From Bacteroidota bacterium (lineage in GTDB: Bacteria; Bacteroidota; Bacteroidia; AKYH767-A; OLB10), in NCBI GenBank assembly GCA_016714005.1, contig JADJOA010000002.1:310001-374000 (forward strand): DNA of 64,000 bases, in the 5' to 3' direction. How positions within the stretch are numbered: position 1 is the stretch's first letter; every line of letters starts with the position of its first letter. Below the pieces are notes generated by a model. The model had not been told where the DNA came from and made no database searches. It saw only the letters and a program-made list of their open reading frames with translations. The translations under genes were made by a program, and so were the position numbers. Shown in pieces: positions 38,799 through 49,364 of this stretch.

Positions 38799-39035
38799 TT
38801 ACTTTGCGTTAGCAGTGATATAATCTACAGCCTGACCAACGGTGGCAATTTTTTCTGCTTGGTCATCAGGTATAGCAATGTTAAATTCTTTTTCAAACTC
38901 CATGATAAGCTCAACGGTATCTAATGAATCGGCACCGAGATCATTGGTAAAACTTGCTTCGGTAGTAACTTCTCCTTCATCAACTCCAAGTTTATCTACA
39001 ATGATAGCTTTAACACGTGATGCAATGTCTGACAT
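38799..39035 (-). CDS. acpP: Acyl carrier protein
   Basis: A 78-residue carrier of growing fatty acids. The ATG at 39035 ([12 protein letters not shown]) is chosen because it matches the family start; a longer frame to 39065 adds ten basic residues not seen in ACPs. The phosphopantetheine site is Ser37 in [16 protein letters not shown]. It is first in the acpP-fabF-rnc operon. Confidence 0.97.
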   Translation of the reverse strand: MSDIASRVKAIIVDKLGVDEGEVTTEASFTNDLGADSLDTVELIMEFEKEFNIAIPDDQAEKIATVGQAVDYITANAK

Positions 39036-39061
39036 TTTTCTTTTGATTTTAAAGTGAGGGC

Positions 39062-39095
39062 GCAAAGTAAATGATTTTGAAATGGATATTCAAAA
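39062..39095 (-). promoter_or_regulatory. Candidate promoter of acpP-fabF-rnc
   Basis: On the minus strand TTTTG (39095-39091) is followed after 21 nt by TACTTTGC (39069-39062), close to the Bacteroidota -33/-7 pattern. It lies 27 bp before the acpP start. The spacing is 3 nt longer than in the atpB and riboswitch candidates. Confidence 0.3.
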
Positions 39096-39160
39096 TAATT
39101 TTTAACGCCTTAGTTTAGCCGTAAATACCCTCTGTTTGTGTTTCTTTACCCCATCATTTT

Positions 39161-39766
39161 ATGAGTTTACATACACAACTACAAACGTATTCCGTAGCCA
39201 TTTTTGCTTCAGGTTCAGGAACGAATGCCGAAAACATCTGCAATTATTTTAAGCATCATACTTTCATTAAAGTTTGCCTGATTGTTACCAATAACCCGCA
39301 TGCCGGGGTTATAAAAAGAGCAGAAAAATTGGAGGTACCCCTGGAGGTTATATCAAAAGAGATTTATAATGATGTAGAAAAATTAACATCGTTACTTAAA
39401 AAATACAAAACAGATTTTGTAGTGCTTGCCGGTTACTTAAAATTGATTCCGGCAGGGTTGGTTGAAGCTTTTCCTGCTAGAATTATAAATATCCACCCGG
39501 CATTGTTGCCTAAGCATGGTGGCAAAGGAATGTTTGGTATGCATGTGCATGAGGAGGTAAAAAAAGCCGCGGAAGATAAAACCGGCATTACCATACATTA
39601 TATAAACGGCAGGTTTGATGAGGGCGAAATTATTTTTCAGGCCGAAACAAATGTTGAAGTAGATGATACCCCATTTGTAATAGCCGAAAAGGTACACAAA
39701 TTAGAGTATGAATATTTTCCAAAGGTGATTGAGGAGGTTATTCTAAAGTATCAACGAAACGTGTGA
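39161..39766 (+). CDS. purN: Phosphoribosylglycinamide formyltransferase PurN
   Basis: An intact 201-residue enzyme that transfers a formyl group from 10-formyltetrahydrofolate to GAR, the third step of purine synthesis. It shows the GAR-binding loop IFASGSGTNAENI, the catalytic Asn/His segment RIINIHPALLPKHGGKGMFG, and the folate-side Asp in ITIHYINGRFDEGEIIFQ. It is divergent from acpP, and its 3' end overlaps that of the convergent MerR gene by 29 bp. Confidence 0.95.
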   Translation: MSLHTQLQTYSVAIFASGSGTNAENICNYFKHHTFIKVCLIVTNNPHAGVIKRAEKLEVPLEVISKEIYNDVEKLTSLLKKYKTDFVVLAGYLKLIPAGLVEAFPARIINIHPALLPKHGGKGMFGMHVHEEVKKAAEDKTGITIHYINGRFDEGEIIFQAETNVEVDDTPFVIAEKVHKLEYEYFPKVIEEVILKYQRNV

Positions 39767-40620
39767 AACGTTCCAAATCGTCTATTACCATTACATTTTT
39801 GGGTATGTAAATGCCTTTGTTGAGTAATTGGTTTCCTGAGAGTAAAATTTTGCAAGCGGAAATCTTTCGGCAATTGCTTTTACAAAATCCTGGGTGTCTT
39901 TTAACTTAAATGTAGAAGTAAGAACACTAATAACATAATCGGCTTTGTAAGCATTACTGACGGAAACCAAATCGGCTAAGGGCAAATTTTGCCCGAGATA
40001 GATAGTGTGGTGCCCGCGCACTCTTATCAGGTAATTGGCAAAAAGTAAACCGAGTTCGTGTGGTTCTCCAGCTGGCAAGAAAAGAATGAACTTTTTTGTT
40101 TGTGGTGTAACGTGTTTGTATTGCCCGTCAATGGCAACCATAAGTTTTTGTCTTACTAAGTTGGCAATAAAATGTTCGTAGGCAGGATTGATGTTTCCGC
40201 TTTGCCACAACACACCAATTTTTTTTAGAACGGAAAAATAACTTCAAGCATGGTTTTTTCCAGTCCATGCTGAAGAATGTTTTTCGAAAGGATTTTTTCA
40301 AAAGCCATTTCGTCTAATTGTAGCATGGCGTTAGTCAAGGATTCGGTAAGCACGGTATCGCTTTGATCTTTTTCCATGTAGGCAAGTACCATGCGCTCAA
40401 TTTCCTGCTCAGTAAGCTTTGTGATTTTCGAAATTTTTACACCAAAGCGGTTTAACATACTTACGTTAAGCATTAGTTTTAGGTCGGCATCGTCATAATA
40501 GCGAATGTTGGTAGTGGTGCGCTTGGGTTGTGGTAAATTATAGCGCTGCTCCCAAATACGAAGCGTATGTTGCTTTATACCCGTAAGCGCTTCAATATCT
40601 TTGATGGAAAAACGTTGCAT
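39738..40620 (-). CDS. CarH/LitR-like MerR regulator with cobalamin-binding domain (two frameshifts)
   Basis: A reconstructed regulator of about 294 residues. The MerR-type winged helix is FSIKDIEALTGIKQHTLRIW then EQRYNLPQPKRTTTNIRYYD. The second half has the two marks of AdoCbl-binding photoreceptors: W-x9-EH (W QSGNINPAY EH) that caps the upper axial adenosyl group, and E-x-H-x-x-G in GEPHELGLLFA, with the lower-ligand His. CarH proteins repress in the dark as AdoCbl tetramers and release DNA in light. A base is missing near 40229-40230, and another near 39845-39852; with the second corrected the protein ends GIYIPKNVMVIDDLERFTRF with a stop at 39738. No carotenoid genes are visible nearby. 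Light sensing is inferred from the motifs, not shown. Confidence 0.82.
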
Positions 40621-40736
40621 GATAAAGATGTTTGTAAAACAACAAGCTTAAATAATAAAAGTTTATTGGTTATTAGAAAATTTAATTCTTGCAGTTACCT
40701 TAAAATATTCGCGCCTGATGATTGCATCTGCAAGCA

Positions 40737-41009
40737 TTAAAAAATAGTTGGTCTTTGTGGCTTGTTCAGGGAAAATTTTTCTGGCATATCAATCCTGTAT
40801 AATAATGAACTGAGTTTGTATGTTCCTTCTTTAACAATGTTTTTTAATACCGCTGCAATTTGCTCCTGGATGTATTGATAAGATGTGTTTGCAGTTAAAT
40901 CAATATTCAATATCGGGGCAAAACCTGCAAAATCTTTATTGATTTGATCTATTGTTTTTTGAATTATCTCTTTTTGAGAGTTAAAAAGCTCAATGGAAAA
41001 ATCGTGCAT
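40737..41009 (-). CDS. Small unknown protein coupled to the 2Fe-2S ferredoxin gene
   Basis: About 90 residues, starting at the ATG 41009 (MHDFSIELFNSQKEII). The arrangement TGATATG places this start one base after the ferredoxin stop, so translation is probably coupled. The protein is helical, with YIQEQIAAVLKNIVKEGTY near the end. I recall no family function. Conserved pairing with the ferredoxin-like gene would suggest a shared role. Confidence 0.55.
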   Translation of the reverse strand: MHDFSIELFNSQKEIIQKTIDQINKDFAGFAPILNIDLTANTSYQYIQEQIAAVLKNIVKEGTYKLSSLLYRIDMPEKFSLNKPQRPTIF

Positions 41010-41010
41010 A

Positions 41011-41335
41011 TCAGACTTGTGTGGTTCTGTCAAACTTTAGCCGTAACCGTTCAACAGGAATATTATTTAGAATATGGCTTGAAATAATTTCGTCAACATC
41101 ATTAATAGAAACGCTACCGTAAAAAACGCCTTCAGGGTAAACAACAAGAGCCGGTCCAAAATCGCAAACATCAAGGCAACCTGTTTTTTGAGCGCGTATG
41201 ATAGTATTTAATCCTAACTCTTTGATTCTTTTTAAAAGCATCCACTAATTCAAGTCCGTGTGCTTCACCACAACTTTTGCGCTCGCTGTTTTTGCGTTCG
41301 TTGGTGCAAATAAAAATGTGTTTGTTGTATTTCAT
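41011..41335 (-). CDS. (2Fe-2S) thioredoxin-like ferredoxin (one frameshift)
   Basis: About 108 residues with the fold of NuoE/Aquifex-type 2Fe-2S ferredoxins. The four cluster cysteines are in IFICTNER, RKSCGEAHG, and TGCLDVCDFGPALVVYPEG. The true start is the ATG at 41335 (MKYNKHIFICTNE); the frame breaks in the A-run near 41230-41234, where one base is extra (AFKRIKELGLNT after correction). It likely transfers electrons, with unknown partners. The next gene starts one base after its stop. Confidence 0.85.
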
Positions 41336-41456
41336 TTTTAAAACTTAATGTGCAAATATAGAAAGCTATTAACAGAAGTGATGTTGTAAATAAGATAATA
41401 CACAACTATCAATAACTAAACATTAAACTAATTTTATAATCGAAAATTTTAGCTTC

Positions 41457-41969
41457 ATGAACCCATACTTTGAAGTAATTCTACGCACATGCGCAGTTTA
41501 CATTTTTATTGTGCTGGCAATACGTCTTTTTGGCAAGAAGGAGTTGTCGCAATTATCAGTAACTGATCTGGTTTTTATTATGCTGATAAGTAACAGTGTA
41601 CAAAATGCAATGGTAGGAAGCAACGTTTCTCTTCTTGGTGGTATTATAGCTGCAGGGGCGTTATTTATTTTAAACTCATTGCTAAAATTATTGTCATACC
41701 GAAGCAAAGCAATCAGTAAATTTTTGCAAGGCGAACCTGTTATGCTTATTCATGATGGAAATATTATTGACGAAAATTTATGGAAAGAAAAAATTACTAT
41801 TCGCGAATTGGAGGCTGCTGCACGCGAACATGGTGTAGCTGATTTAAAACAAGTAAACTTAGCAGTGTTAGAAACCGATGGTAGTATAAGCATTCTAACT
41901 GACAACTATAAACAGAGAACAAACCGAAAAAGAAAATCAAGTAAAACACTACCAAAATCAACGTCATAA
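41457..41969 (+). CDS. DUF421 (YetF/YcaP family) membrane protein
   Basis: An intact 170-residue inner-membrane protein. Three N-terminal helices (YFEVILRTCAVYIFIVLAI, LVFIMLISNSVQNAMV, IIAAGALFILNSLLKLL) precede the cytoplasmic DUF421 domain with GEPVMLIHDGNIIDENL and the conserved ITIRELEAAAREHGVADLKQ and VNLAVLETDGSISIL. The family's role is unknown; some members affect spore germination or stress resistance. It lies 13 bp before the next gene. Confidence 0.9.
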   Translation: MNPYFEVILRTCAVYIFIVLAIRLFGKKELSQLSVTDLVFIMLISNSVQNAMVGSNVSLLGGIIAAGALFILNSLLKLLSYRSKAISKFLQGEPVMLIHDGNIIDENLWKEKITIRELEAAAREHGVADLKQVNLAVLETDGSISILTDNYKQRTNRKRKSSKTLPKSTS

Positions 41970-41982
41970 ATATTCAGGGTAT

Positions 41983-42988
41983 ATGATTAAACATTTTTTT
42001 ACCGTATTGCTGTTTTTTATTTTTTTAAATTCAGCTTTTTCGCAAGACAAAAAATTTCTTTCGCCAAACCTTACCATATCGGCAGATTATATTCCCGGGC
42101 AGCAGTTTGCTGACTTTAAAGAAAAATATTCTACCGCGCGCGCCAACGCTATTTTTAATTTCCCTCTTTTGAGCAGGAGGTTTGCTCTAACCAATAGCTT
42201 AGAATATAAAACAATGGTAATACTTGCCAATGCACATGCAGGATATGGATTACCAAATTTTTCTTTATAGATGAACAGCATCAACTGGTAAACGGAAATG
42301 CAGGCATGAGTTTTATTTACAGCAGCGGCAGCAAAATACTTTAGTCGCAAATGCAACTGTTGGCGTGGCTGGAGGATTTAGAAACGATTAAATCTTTTCA
42401 ATTGCGTTTTGGGGGGTTGTTCATTTTAAAGCCTAAGTTCAACGGAGATTTTTCGGGGTTGATAGGTGCACACTATTCTTATGTGTATGGCAGAGGGCTA
42501 CCATTACCGGTGTTAGGTGCAATAATAAGAGCGGGAGATAAAGCCAAGTTTAAAATTATTTTGCCGGTAAACATTTCGTACATGCGTAAGTTAAACCAGT
42601 GGGATATGCTAATGATTTTTATTGCGCCTGAAGGCGGGCAAAATAATTTTGCAACTGTGGCGATACAGTTTTTGCGGGCAGACCCGATGTGGTGCGTTTT
42701 CGCAGCAAGGCATTTAAAGCAGGGGCGAGTTATAAAATTGGTGTAAACGACAGGATACATGTAACGCCTGAGCTTGGTTTTTTAACGCGAAGAAATATTT
42801 CATTCAGCGATGCTGGATTAACCGCCAAAGACAGTTTTATAAAAGAAGATCTAAAAGGAATAGTGTATGCAAAAGTGAGCATGCGCATTTTGTTTGGCGA
42901 TTTAAGGTTCAAGCGCACGGGTGATAATTTTTTATTGAATGATGAGCGGCTGGACGATTATGATTTGGATGAGGTTACGAAACTGTAA
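41983..42988 (+). CDS. Outer-membrane protein, possibly DUF6268-like (frameshifted)
   Basis: About 335 residues once three reading frames are joined (41983-42270, 42351-42746 and 42689-42988). The signal peptide is MIKHFFTVLLFFIFLNSAFS. Beta-barrel strands run through the whole protein: ALTNSLEYKTMVILANAHAG, KPKFNGDFSGLIGAHYSYVY, KFKIILPVNISYMRKL and GIVYAKVSMRILFGDLRFKR. Two indels lie at about 42245-42350 and 42690-42746. The size and layout resemble the DUF6268 barrel family, but this is an impression. Function unknown. Confidence 0.6.
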
Positions 42989-43014
42989 GGGAGGTTTTTT
43001 GTTTAAGTTGATGT

Positions 43015-43916
43015 ATGACTAAAACAAAAACAATTTTAATTACGGGCGGTAGCGGGTTTATTGGTTCGCATTTAATAAAGTACTTAAAAAATAAAAATTA
43101 CAATTTGCGCATTTTATCGCGCAATAAAAAAAATGTTGGAGGTGCCGAAGTTTTTTTGTGGGATGTAAATAAAATGCAGATAGACGAGCGTGCAGTTGTT
43201 GGGGCTGACTACATTGTGCATTTGGCAGGAGCAGGTATTGCTGATAAAAGATGGACTGACCTAAGAAAAAAGGAATTATACAGCAGCCGCATAGATTCTG
43301 GCAAGTTACTATTGCAAGCTATTGAGAAATCACAGCATAAACCTGAGGCTATTGTTTGTGCATCAGCATCGGGTATTTACGAACCATCTCAACATAGTAT
43401 TAATGAAGAATCTGCTTTAGCAAATGATTTTGCAGGAACCCTGTGTTGGGAATGGGAGCAGCAAAATTTAAAATTTGAAAGCGTTGGAATACGTACAAAA
43501 ATTTTAAGGTTTGGTTTGGTAATGGCACCTGATGGCGGAGTGCTGAAAGAATTGTTAAAACCTATGAAATTTTTTGTTGTGCCTGTGTTTGATAATGGCA
43601 AACAATTTATGCCGTGGATTACTATTGAGGACTTATGCCGACTTGTTACTTTTTGTTTGGACGAAAAATCTTTGAAAGGGATTTTTAACGCAGTGGCTCC
43701 GCAAAAAATTTCAAATGTTGATATGGTTTCAGAACTCCAAAAACATATTACTCCTTCAATTAAAATTTATGTTCCGGCATTCATTTTAAAATAATGCTTG
43801 GCAAACGGGCTAATATGTTATTGAACAGTTACCCCTTGGTGGCAGATAAAATTTTGAAAGTGGGGTTTGAGTTTAGTAACCCTACATTTCAAAATTTTAT
43901 TACAAAAAAATTGTAG
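43015..43916 (+). CDS. TIGR01777 family NAD(P)-dependent epimerase/oxidoreductase (one frameshift)
   Basis: About 300 residues, an extended SDR of the YfcH/SDR39U1 type. The nucleotide-binding loop is ILITGGSGFIGSHLIKYL. Family signs are the AGAGIADKRWT segment, KPEAIVCASASGIYE, and MPWITIEDLCRLVTFCLDE. The A-run 43788-43791 lacks one base; with it the protein continues ILKIMLGKRANMLLNSYPL and ends FQNFITKKL at 43916. Relatives are associated with cell division or membrane functions without a defined substrate. Confidence 0.88.
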
Positions 43917-43929
43917 GACATAAATTTTA

Positions 43930-44822
43930 TTATAGCCCTTTGCCCTTACCACCCCACCAACTTCCTTTGCCTTTAAAAAACTTGCGGAAAATACCCACCC
44001 TGCCAAATTCACTTGATTTTTTTCTTCGGGGATTATAAATCAACCCAACGGTGAACCGAACATAATTATCGTTCTTTTTAGTATTAGCGCGACTTCTTCC
44101 CACTGGAAAAAATCCTTTGGTGTCAATTCTTCTGTTTGATAATGCTATTGCCACTGGTCCGCCAACTGCTGCAAGCAAACTACTGTCGGGGTATCGGCTG
44201 CTTGCATCATCTAAATAATCTGTTGATGTAAAATGTTCAGCAAATTCCACTTTCAATTTCCAATTGCTGTTTAAGTTTATGTTTACCCCCAAGCCTAATG
44301 GTATAACTCTTTGCCTGAGTTTATATGGGGATGGATAATTTCCTCCCAAATATTGCCCTTCTGTACCGATGGGCTGCAACTCGTATGTAGTTCCATTAAG
44401 CTCTGCTGTTGGGTTAAACCAGAACATACCAATTCCACCAAAAACATACGGGTTAAATAGTTTCTTCTTGTGAAGTTTAAAAAAACTTTATATGTGCTGT
44501 TATTGTAACCTCGTCAATTTTTGATTTGAAGCTAAGATTACGTACTTTATTATCGTACTCGTTTGAAATAGAATCGGCACCTTCAATATTGCCGTGCAAA
44601 TACTGAAGTCTTAAATCAAAATACCATCAATGTTATACCCGATTCCGGCTGTATAATGCGCATTAAAATTTTTGATGGTGGAATAATTCTTTTATCATTT
44701 AAATCGCCATTGTAATAAATAATACCAGTGCCAACTGTTCCGAAAAAACGGCTTTGAGAAAATGATGTAATGAAAGCAAAGGTGAGATACAGAAGTAAAA
44801 AGCTTCTTTTAATATTAATCAT
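43930..44822 (-). CDS. DUF6089-like outer-membrane beta-barrel protein (two frameshifts)
   Basis: About 297 residues. The ATG at 44822 (MINIKRSFLLLYLTFAFITS) starts a signal peptide. FFGTVGTGIIYYNGDLND is the conserved first strand with the YxGDL motif of DUF6089. The joined frame continues DLRLQYLHGNIEGADSIS, LFNPYVFGGIGMFWFNP and QRVIPLGLGVNINLN. Indels lie near 44620 and 44465-44480. The C-terminus is unusually basic and glycine-rich (KGKGSWWGGKGKG). It follows gpmI on the same strand. Function unknown. Confidence 0.72.
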
Positions 44823-44924
44823 TAATAAGTTTTTATATAAAATCAATGCTACAAAAGTAACCATGATAATAGGAGCAATTATCAATATAAACTTGCATTG
44901 CTTTTACTTCTACACAAAAAAATG

Positions 44925-46462
44925 TTAATTGCTCGCAACTAAATTATTTCCTATCATATCAACAGGTTTATCAATTTGCATGAGGGATAAAATTGTGGGA
45001 GCCAAATCAGCAAGTTTTCCGCTTTTTAATTTAAATTTTCCTGAAGCCTCAATCAAAAAACACGGAACAGGGTTGGTGGTATGTGCAGTGTTTGGAGTAC
45101 CATCAGCATTAATCATTAACTCAGCATTGCCATGATCTGCAGTTATTAGAAACGAATAGCCATTTCTCATCCCACATTCTACCACACGCTGTACGCATTT
45201 GTCAACTGTTTCAACTGCCTCAACTGCTGCCGAAAAAACGCCCGTATGTCCAACCATATCGGCATTGGCAAAGTTTAAGCAAATAAAGTCTGCTTCTGCT
45301 TTTTCAAGTTCGGGAAGTAACGCATCTGTTAACTCAACCGCGCTCATAGATGGTTTTAAATCATACGTAGCAACCTTAGGAGATGGGATTAAAATTCTCT
45401 TTTCTCCCTCAAATTCTTTTTCTCTTTGACCCGAAAAGAAAAATGATACATGTGGATACTTTTCTGTTTCTGCTATACGAATTTGCTTTTTTCCCGCTTT
45501 TTCCAAAACTTCTCCTAAAGTCATTAACAAATTATCCTTCTCGAAAATCACGTGCACGTTTTTGTATTTATGGTCATACCTGCACATGGTAGTGTAATGG
45601 AGGTTAAGTTTATGCATGTTGTACTCATGCATGTCTTCCTGATTCAGCACAGTTGTTATTTCACGGCAGCGGTCTGTTCTAAAATTAAAACACAGCACTG
45701 CATCATCGTCTTTAATCTTAGCTAACGCCTCTCCCCTATCATTGCAAATAACAACAGGTTTAATAAACTCATCTGTTATATTTTCTGTGTATGATTTTTT
45801 TATTGATTCTGCTGCATTGGTATTTTTTTCTCCTTCGGCATTCACCAGTAAATCAAATGCAAGTTTTATGCGCTCCCATCTTTTATCCCTGTCCATTGCA
45901 TAATATCTGCCTATAACAGATGCAATAACAGGTTTACCTCCGCCAAGTGTGTTTAAATGACTTTGCAAATCCTCAATATATTTTGCACCGCCTTTAGGGT
46001 CAGTATCTCTGCCGTCCATAAACGCATGAATAAAGACTTGCTTTAATCCATGACTTGCAGCAATGGAGCATAATCCTTTTAAATGATTGATATGGCTATG
46101 CACTCCGCCATCAGAAACCAAACCCATTAAATGCAATGGTTTTTTATTGACTAAACAATAATTGATTGCAGCCAATAATTGCTTGTTGTTATCAATTGTT
46201 TTTCTCTGAACGCTTTATTAATAAGAGCGAGTTCCTGGTAAACCACCCTGCCGGCACCAATATTTAAATGACCTACTTCACTGTTACCCATTTGTCCCTC
46301 AGGCAAACCAACATTTTCGCCATGAGTGAGCAAAGTTGAATTGGGATATTTTTTGTAGCACGAATCAATAAAGGGAGTGTTTGCTTTTGAAACTGCGTTG
46401 GCTGGAGAATCGGGAGCCTGCCCCCACCCGTCCATAATTATTAAAACAACTTTTTTAGACAT
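44925..46462 (-). CDS. gpmI: 2,3-bisphosphoglycerate-independent phosphoglycerate mutase (one frameshift)
   Basis: About 512 residues; it interconverts 3- and 2-phosphoglycerate in glycolysis with two manganese ions. The N-terminus [20 protein letters not shown] holds the metal Asp; the phosphoserine intermediate Ser is expected at the conserved [20 protein letters not shown] stretch, which follows. Later motifs include HIFMDGRD-like [29 protein letters not shown]-like [12 protein letters not shown] and ITADHGNAE. The run 46199-46203 lacks one base; with it the protein reads [19 protein letters not shown]. It is divergent from DUF2007-cdsA. Confidence 0.94.
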
Positions 46463-46619
46463 GTAATCTTTAAATATGATGCGAAGTTAACAAGGCATTT
46501 TGAATATGAGTTTAATTGCAACTTCACTCAAACACTATGTTAATTTTAATTAAAAGTCATACTTTGAAAACTTTATTTCATTTACCTTATACATTCTTTC
46601 TCTGTATTAATTTTGTGGT

Positions 46620-46829
46620 ATGAATGAACAATGGGTAAAAGTTTATTCAACAACGCAACATCACCAAATAGAAATTGCAAGAGCCGTATTGGAAGAAAAC
46701 CATATCAACTCCAGTTTTATTAATAAGATGAGTACAAACTACGGAACGCTAATTGGCGAAATAGAATTGTATGTAAAAGCCGGTGACGAAACGCTGGCAA
46801 CATTCATTTTAAAAAATCTTCAACTGTGA
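46620..46829 (+). CDS. DUF2007 domain protein
   Basis: An intact 69-residue protein of the DUF2007 family (MNEQWVKVYSTTQHHQIEIA ... GEIELYVKAGDETLATFIL). Members are small ferredoxin-like-fold proteins, thought to have a regulatory role resembling the PII fold. The stop codon overlaps the GTG start of cdsA, so the two are translationally coupled. Confidence 0.85.
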   Translation: MNEQWVKVYSTTQHHQIEIARAVLEENHINSSFINKMSTNYGTLIGEIELYVKAGDETLATFILKNLQL

Positions 46830-47640
46830 CCAATTTTACACAACGCGTAATTACAGGTGCATTGTTTGGCGCTGTTATGATTTCGTCTGTAGTTTTTAAC
46901 GGCTGGACTTTTATGGCGCTGTTTTTTGTTATCAATGTTTTAAGCATTTGGGAGTTTTACAAATTGGTGATGACCGATGGCTCTGAACCGAGGCGATATG
47001 CAGGCACTGTTTTATCATGTCTGCTCTTTGTGCTCACTGCACTTATTGCGAAAAATGTTGTTTCCCCGTTTTACCTGATTATACTTATTCCGCTCACTTT
47101 TTACATTTTTATTCAGGAACTGTACTTAAAATCTAAAAAGCCGTTTGAAAATTTGGCTGATACATTTATAGGAATTATTTATTTAACCGTTCCGCTTTCG
47201 TTGTTTAACTTTATTGCTTTTCCGGTTAGCGATGGGGGCGACTATCGTTACGAAACTATTTTGGGTTATTTCTTTTTTGTTGTGGGCAAAGCGATACAGG
47301 CGCATATTTGTTTGGCAAGCGCTTTGGCAAAAGAAAACTCTTTTGAACGGCACTCTCCGAAAAATCGTGGGAAGGAAGTGCTGGTGGTACAATTGTAACC
47401 ATATTGGTTGCTTACTTTCTATCGCAATACTTTGTAAACATTGATTTAATTGACTGGATGGTAATGGGAGGTTTAATAGTAGTTACAGGCACTCTTGGCG
47501 ATTTGGTTGAATCAATGCTTAAAAGAAGTTTAGATGTAAAAGATTCGGGCAAAATGTTGCCCGGACATGGCGGCATACTCGACAGGTTTGACGGATTATT
47601 TCTTTCTGTTCCGTTTGTAGTAACCTATCTGATTTTTTAA
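46826..47640 (+). CDS. cdsA: Phosphatidate cytidylyltransferase CdsA (frameshifted)
   Basis: About 271 residues. CdsA makes CDP-diacylglycerol from CTP and phosphatidic acid, the branch point of phospholipid synthesis. Several membrane helices are clear (ALFGAVMISSVVFNGWTFMA and following). After correcting indels near 47275-47290, 47333-47342 and the A-run 47360-47364, the protein reads DTGAYLFGKRFGKRKLFERH, SPKKSWEGSAGGTI, then GTLGDLVESMLKRSLDVKDS and LPGHGGILDRFDGLF, the signature region. The start is GTG 46826 within the DUF2007 stop. Confidence 0.92.
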
Positions 47641-47694
47641 AAAATCATTTTTCTTAAAGAATGCGCAGTAAGTTTAGTTTTATAACACAGTATT

Positions 47695-47747
47695 CCCTCT
47701 CCTTTGTAGAGCATGCCTGTCCGGTAGGCAAGGGTGAGGGGTAAGGG
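47695..47747. repeat. REP-like repeat with an internal palindrome
   Basis: CCCTCTCCTTTGTAGAG is followed by the palindrome TGCCTGTCCGGTAGGCA and then AGGGTGAGGGGTAAGGGG. The outer words resemble the CCCTCTCC...GGGTGAGGGGT elements common between Bacteroidota genes. The internal palindrome looks like a second element nested in it. The GTG start available to the next gene lies inside this repeat. Confidence 0.5.
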
Positions 47748-49364
47748 GTTTTTAGTTTTGTTTTTTATTTTAATTGCCAAGGCCTCTTTAGCTCAAGATG
47801 CAAAAGAATATTTTGAGAAGGGCATGAAATTTAAAGAGCAGAAACAATTTGATTCTGCCATTGTAAACTTATCGGAAGCAATTTTGCGCAAAGAAAAATT
47901 TGAAGAAGCATACATTCAACGTGCCGATTGTTACACTAAATTTTACAAATACATTGATGCCGCAAACGACTACCAGAAGCTTACTTCCTATTTTCCAAAA
48001 ACGAAGACTACCTGAAAGCAGCCGGTAAACTTTTTTTAAAGGGAGATGACTATAAAAATGCGGCCATTTATTTAGAAGCATATCACAAAAACCGTGAAAC
48101 GGATGAGATGATAATACCTGAATTAATTGAAGCAAAAAATGGCAGTGGCAGTTATGCTGATGCACTTATGTATTGCAACAAGTTTGAAAAAACATTTGCA
48201 GCCAATGCCGTTTTTCTGTTCGGAAAATTTGTTGCTAAAAAAGGTGCAGAGCCAACAAGTGATTATTATCCTGCTTTAAAGGCTGGCTATGAAGCAATGC
48301 TTAACTCAACCGAGTATATTAAAACACCTGCACGTTATCATGAATATTTGTTGCAATATGCTGATGCGCTTTTTGAAATAAAAAAATACAACGAAGCCAT
48401 TTTTTTATTGAACACGCTTACCAAAAACGAGGGTAACAATTCAAAATATTATTACAAACGCAGCCAGATTTATTTTGAGCAGGAAAAGCTTGACAGTTCG
48501 CTGTTTGAAATACAAGGTGCATTTAAAATGAGTAAAACCAATGCGCAGTATTACATACACCGCGCAAAAATTTATGAGAAACAGGATAAGTGGAAAGAAG
48601 CATGTAACGACTATGAAATTGCCTTTGAAAACAAAGCCAACTGTGATGCTGTTTATGGCAGATTCAAATGCGAACGCAGAAGTAATAATATTTTTAATTC
48701 TGTTGATTTGCTAAAAAAAGGAATTGAACTTTCATGTACTGAAGAAACCTATAATTTATATTTGAGAGAGATTGATTCTATAAAAGCATCGTATAAAGAG
48801 GAAAAAATAAAACCAATTGTTTACATAACTGACCCGTTAGCTGTTGAACAAAAACTTTTATTAAAAGAAGAGCAAACATCAGTTACACTTAAAGGATATG
48901 TAAAAGACGACAGCAAGATAAAACTACTTATGGTTAACGATTTACCGGTAGCCATGAACAACAACTTTGAATTTGAAATACCTGTAGTGGTTAAAGGTGG
49001 CGATAGCTTAAGAATTACTGCCATTGACATTTGGAATAACGTAAGCTCTGTTCCTTTTTATTTCACAATGGTATTACCCGATTCTGTGGAGATAAAACTT
49101 ACAGATCCTGTTATAAAAAACAATGTGGCGATGATTAAGAGTAAACCTAACTCCTCTGTGTATATCCAGGGAAGCATAAATTATCCCAAAGAAAAAATAC
49201 ATCAACTGCTGCTAAATAATACAGAGACAACAACAGAAGTAAAAGAGCAGGGAGTAACTTTTGAGTCGGCAATGGATTTGCTGCCGCCAGATACCTTAAC
49301 AATTAAACTGACCTCTGTAAGCGGAGCAGTAAAGGAAATAAGTTATCCTGTAAAGAGAAACTAA
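47734..49364 (+). CDS. Exported TPR-repeat protein (one frameshift)
   Basis: About 543 residues. The signal peptide GFLVLFFILIAKASLAQ is followed by TPR repeats (YFEKGMKFKEQKQFDSAIVN, AYIQRADCYTKFYKYIDAAN, KYYYKRSQIYFEQEKLDSSL, YIHRAKIYEKQDKWKEACND). The C-terminal 150 residues form an Ig-like/beta domain (EQTSVTLKGYVKDDSKIKLL, LPDSVEIKLTDPVIKNN). One base is missing near 48000-48010 (KNEDYLKAAGKLFLKGD after correction). Only a GTG inside the REP-like repeat gives a start, so the original start may have been altered by the repeat. It probably mediates protein contacts in the periplasm. Confidence 0.7.

Noticed and set aside
46608..46615. TAATTTTG as a -7 promoter box for DUF2007-cdsA
   Set aside because: It matches the consensus but lies only 4 bp before the start codon, too close for the transcript to include a normal leader. 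No -33 box is seen at the right distance.
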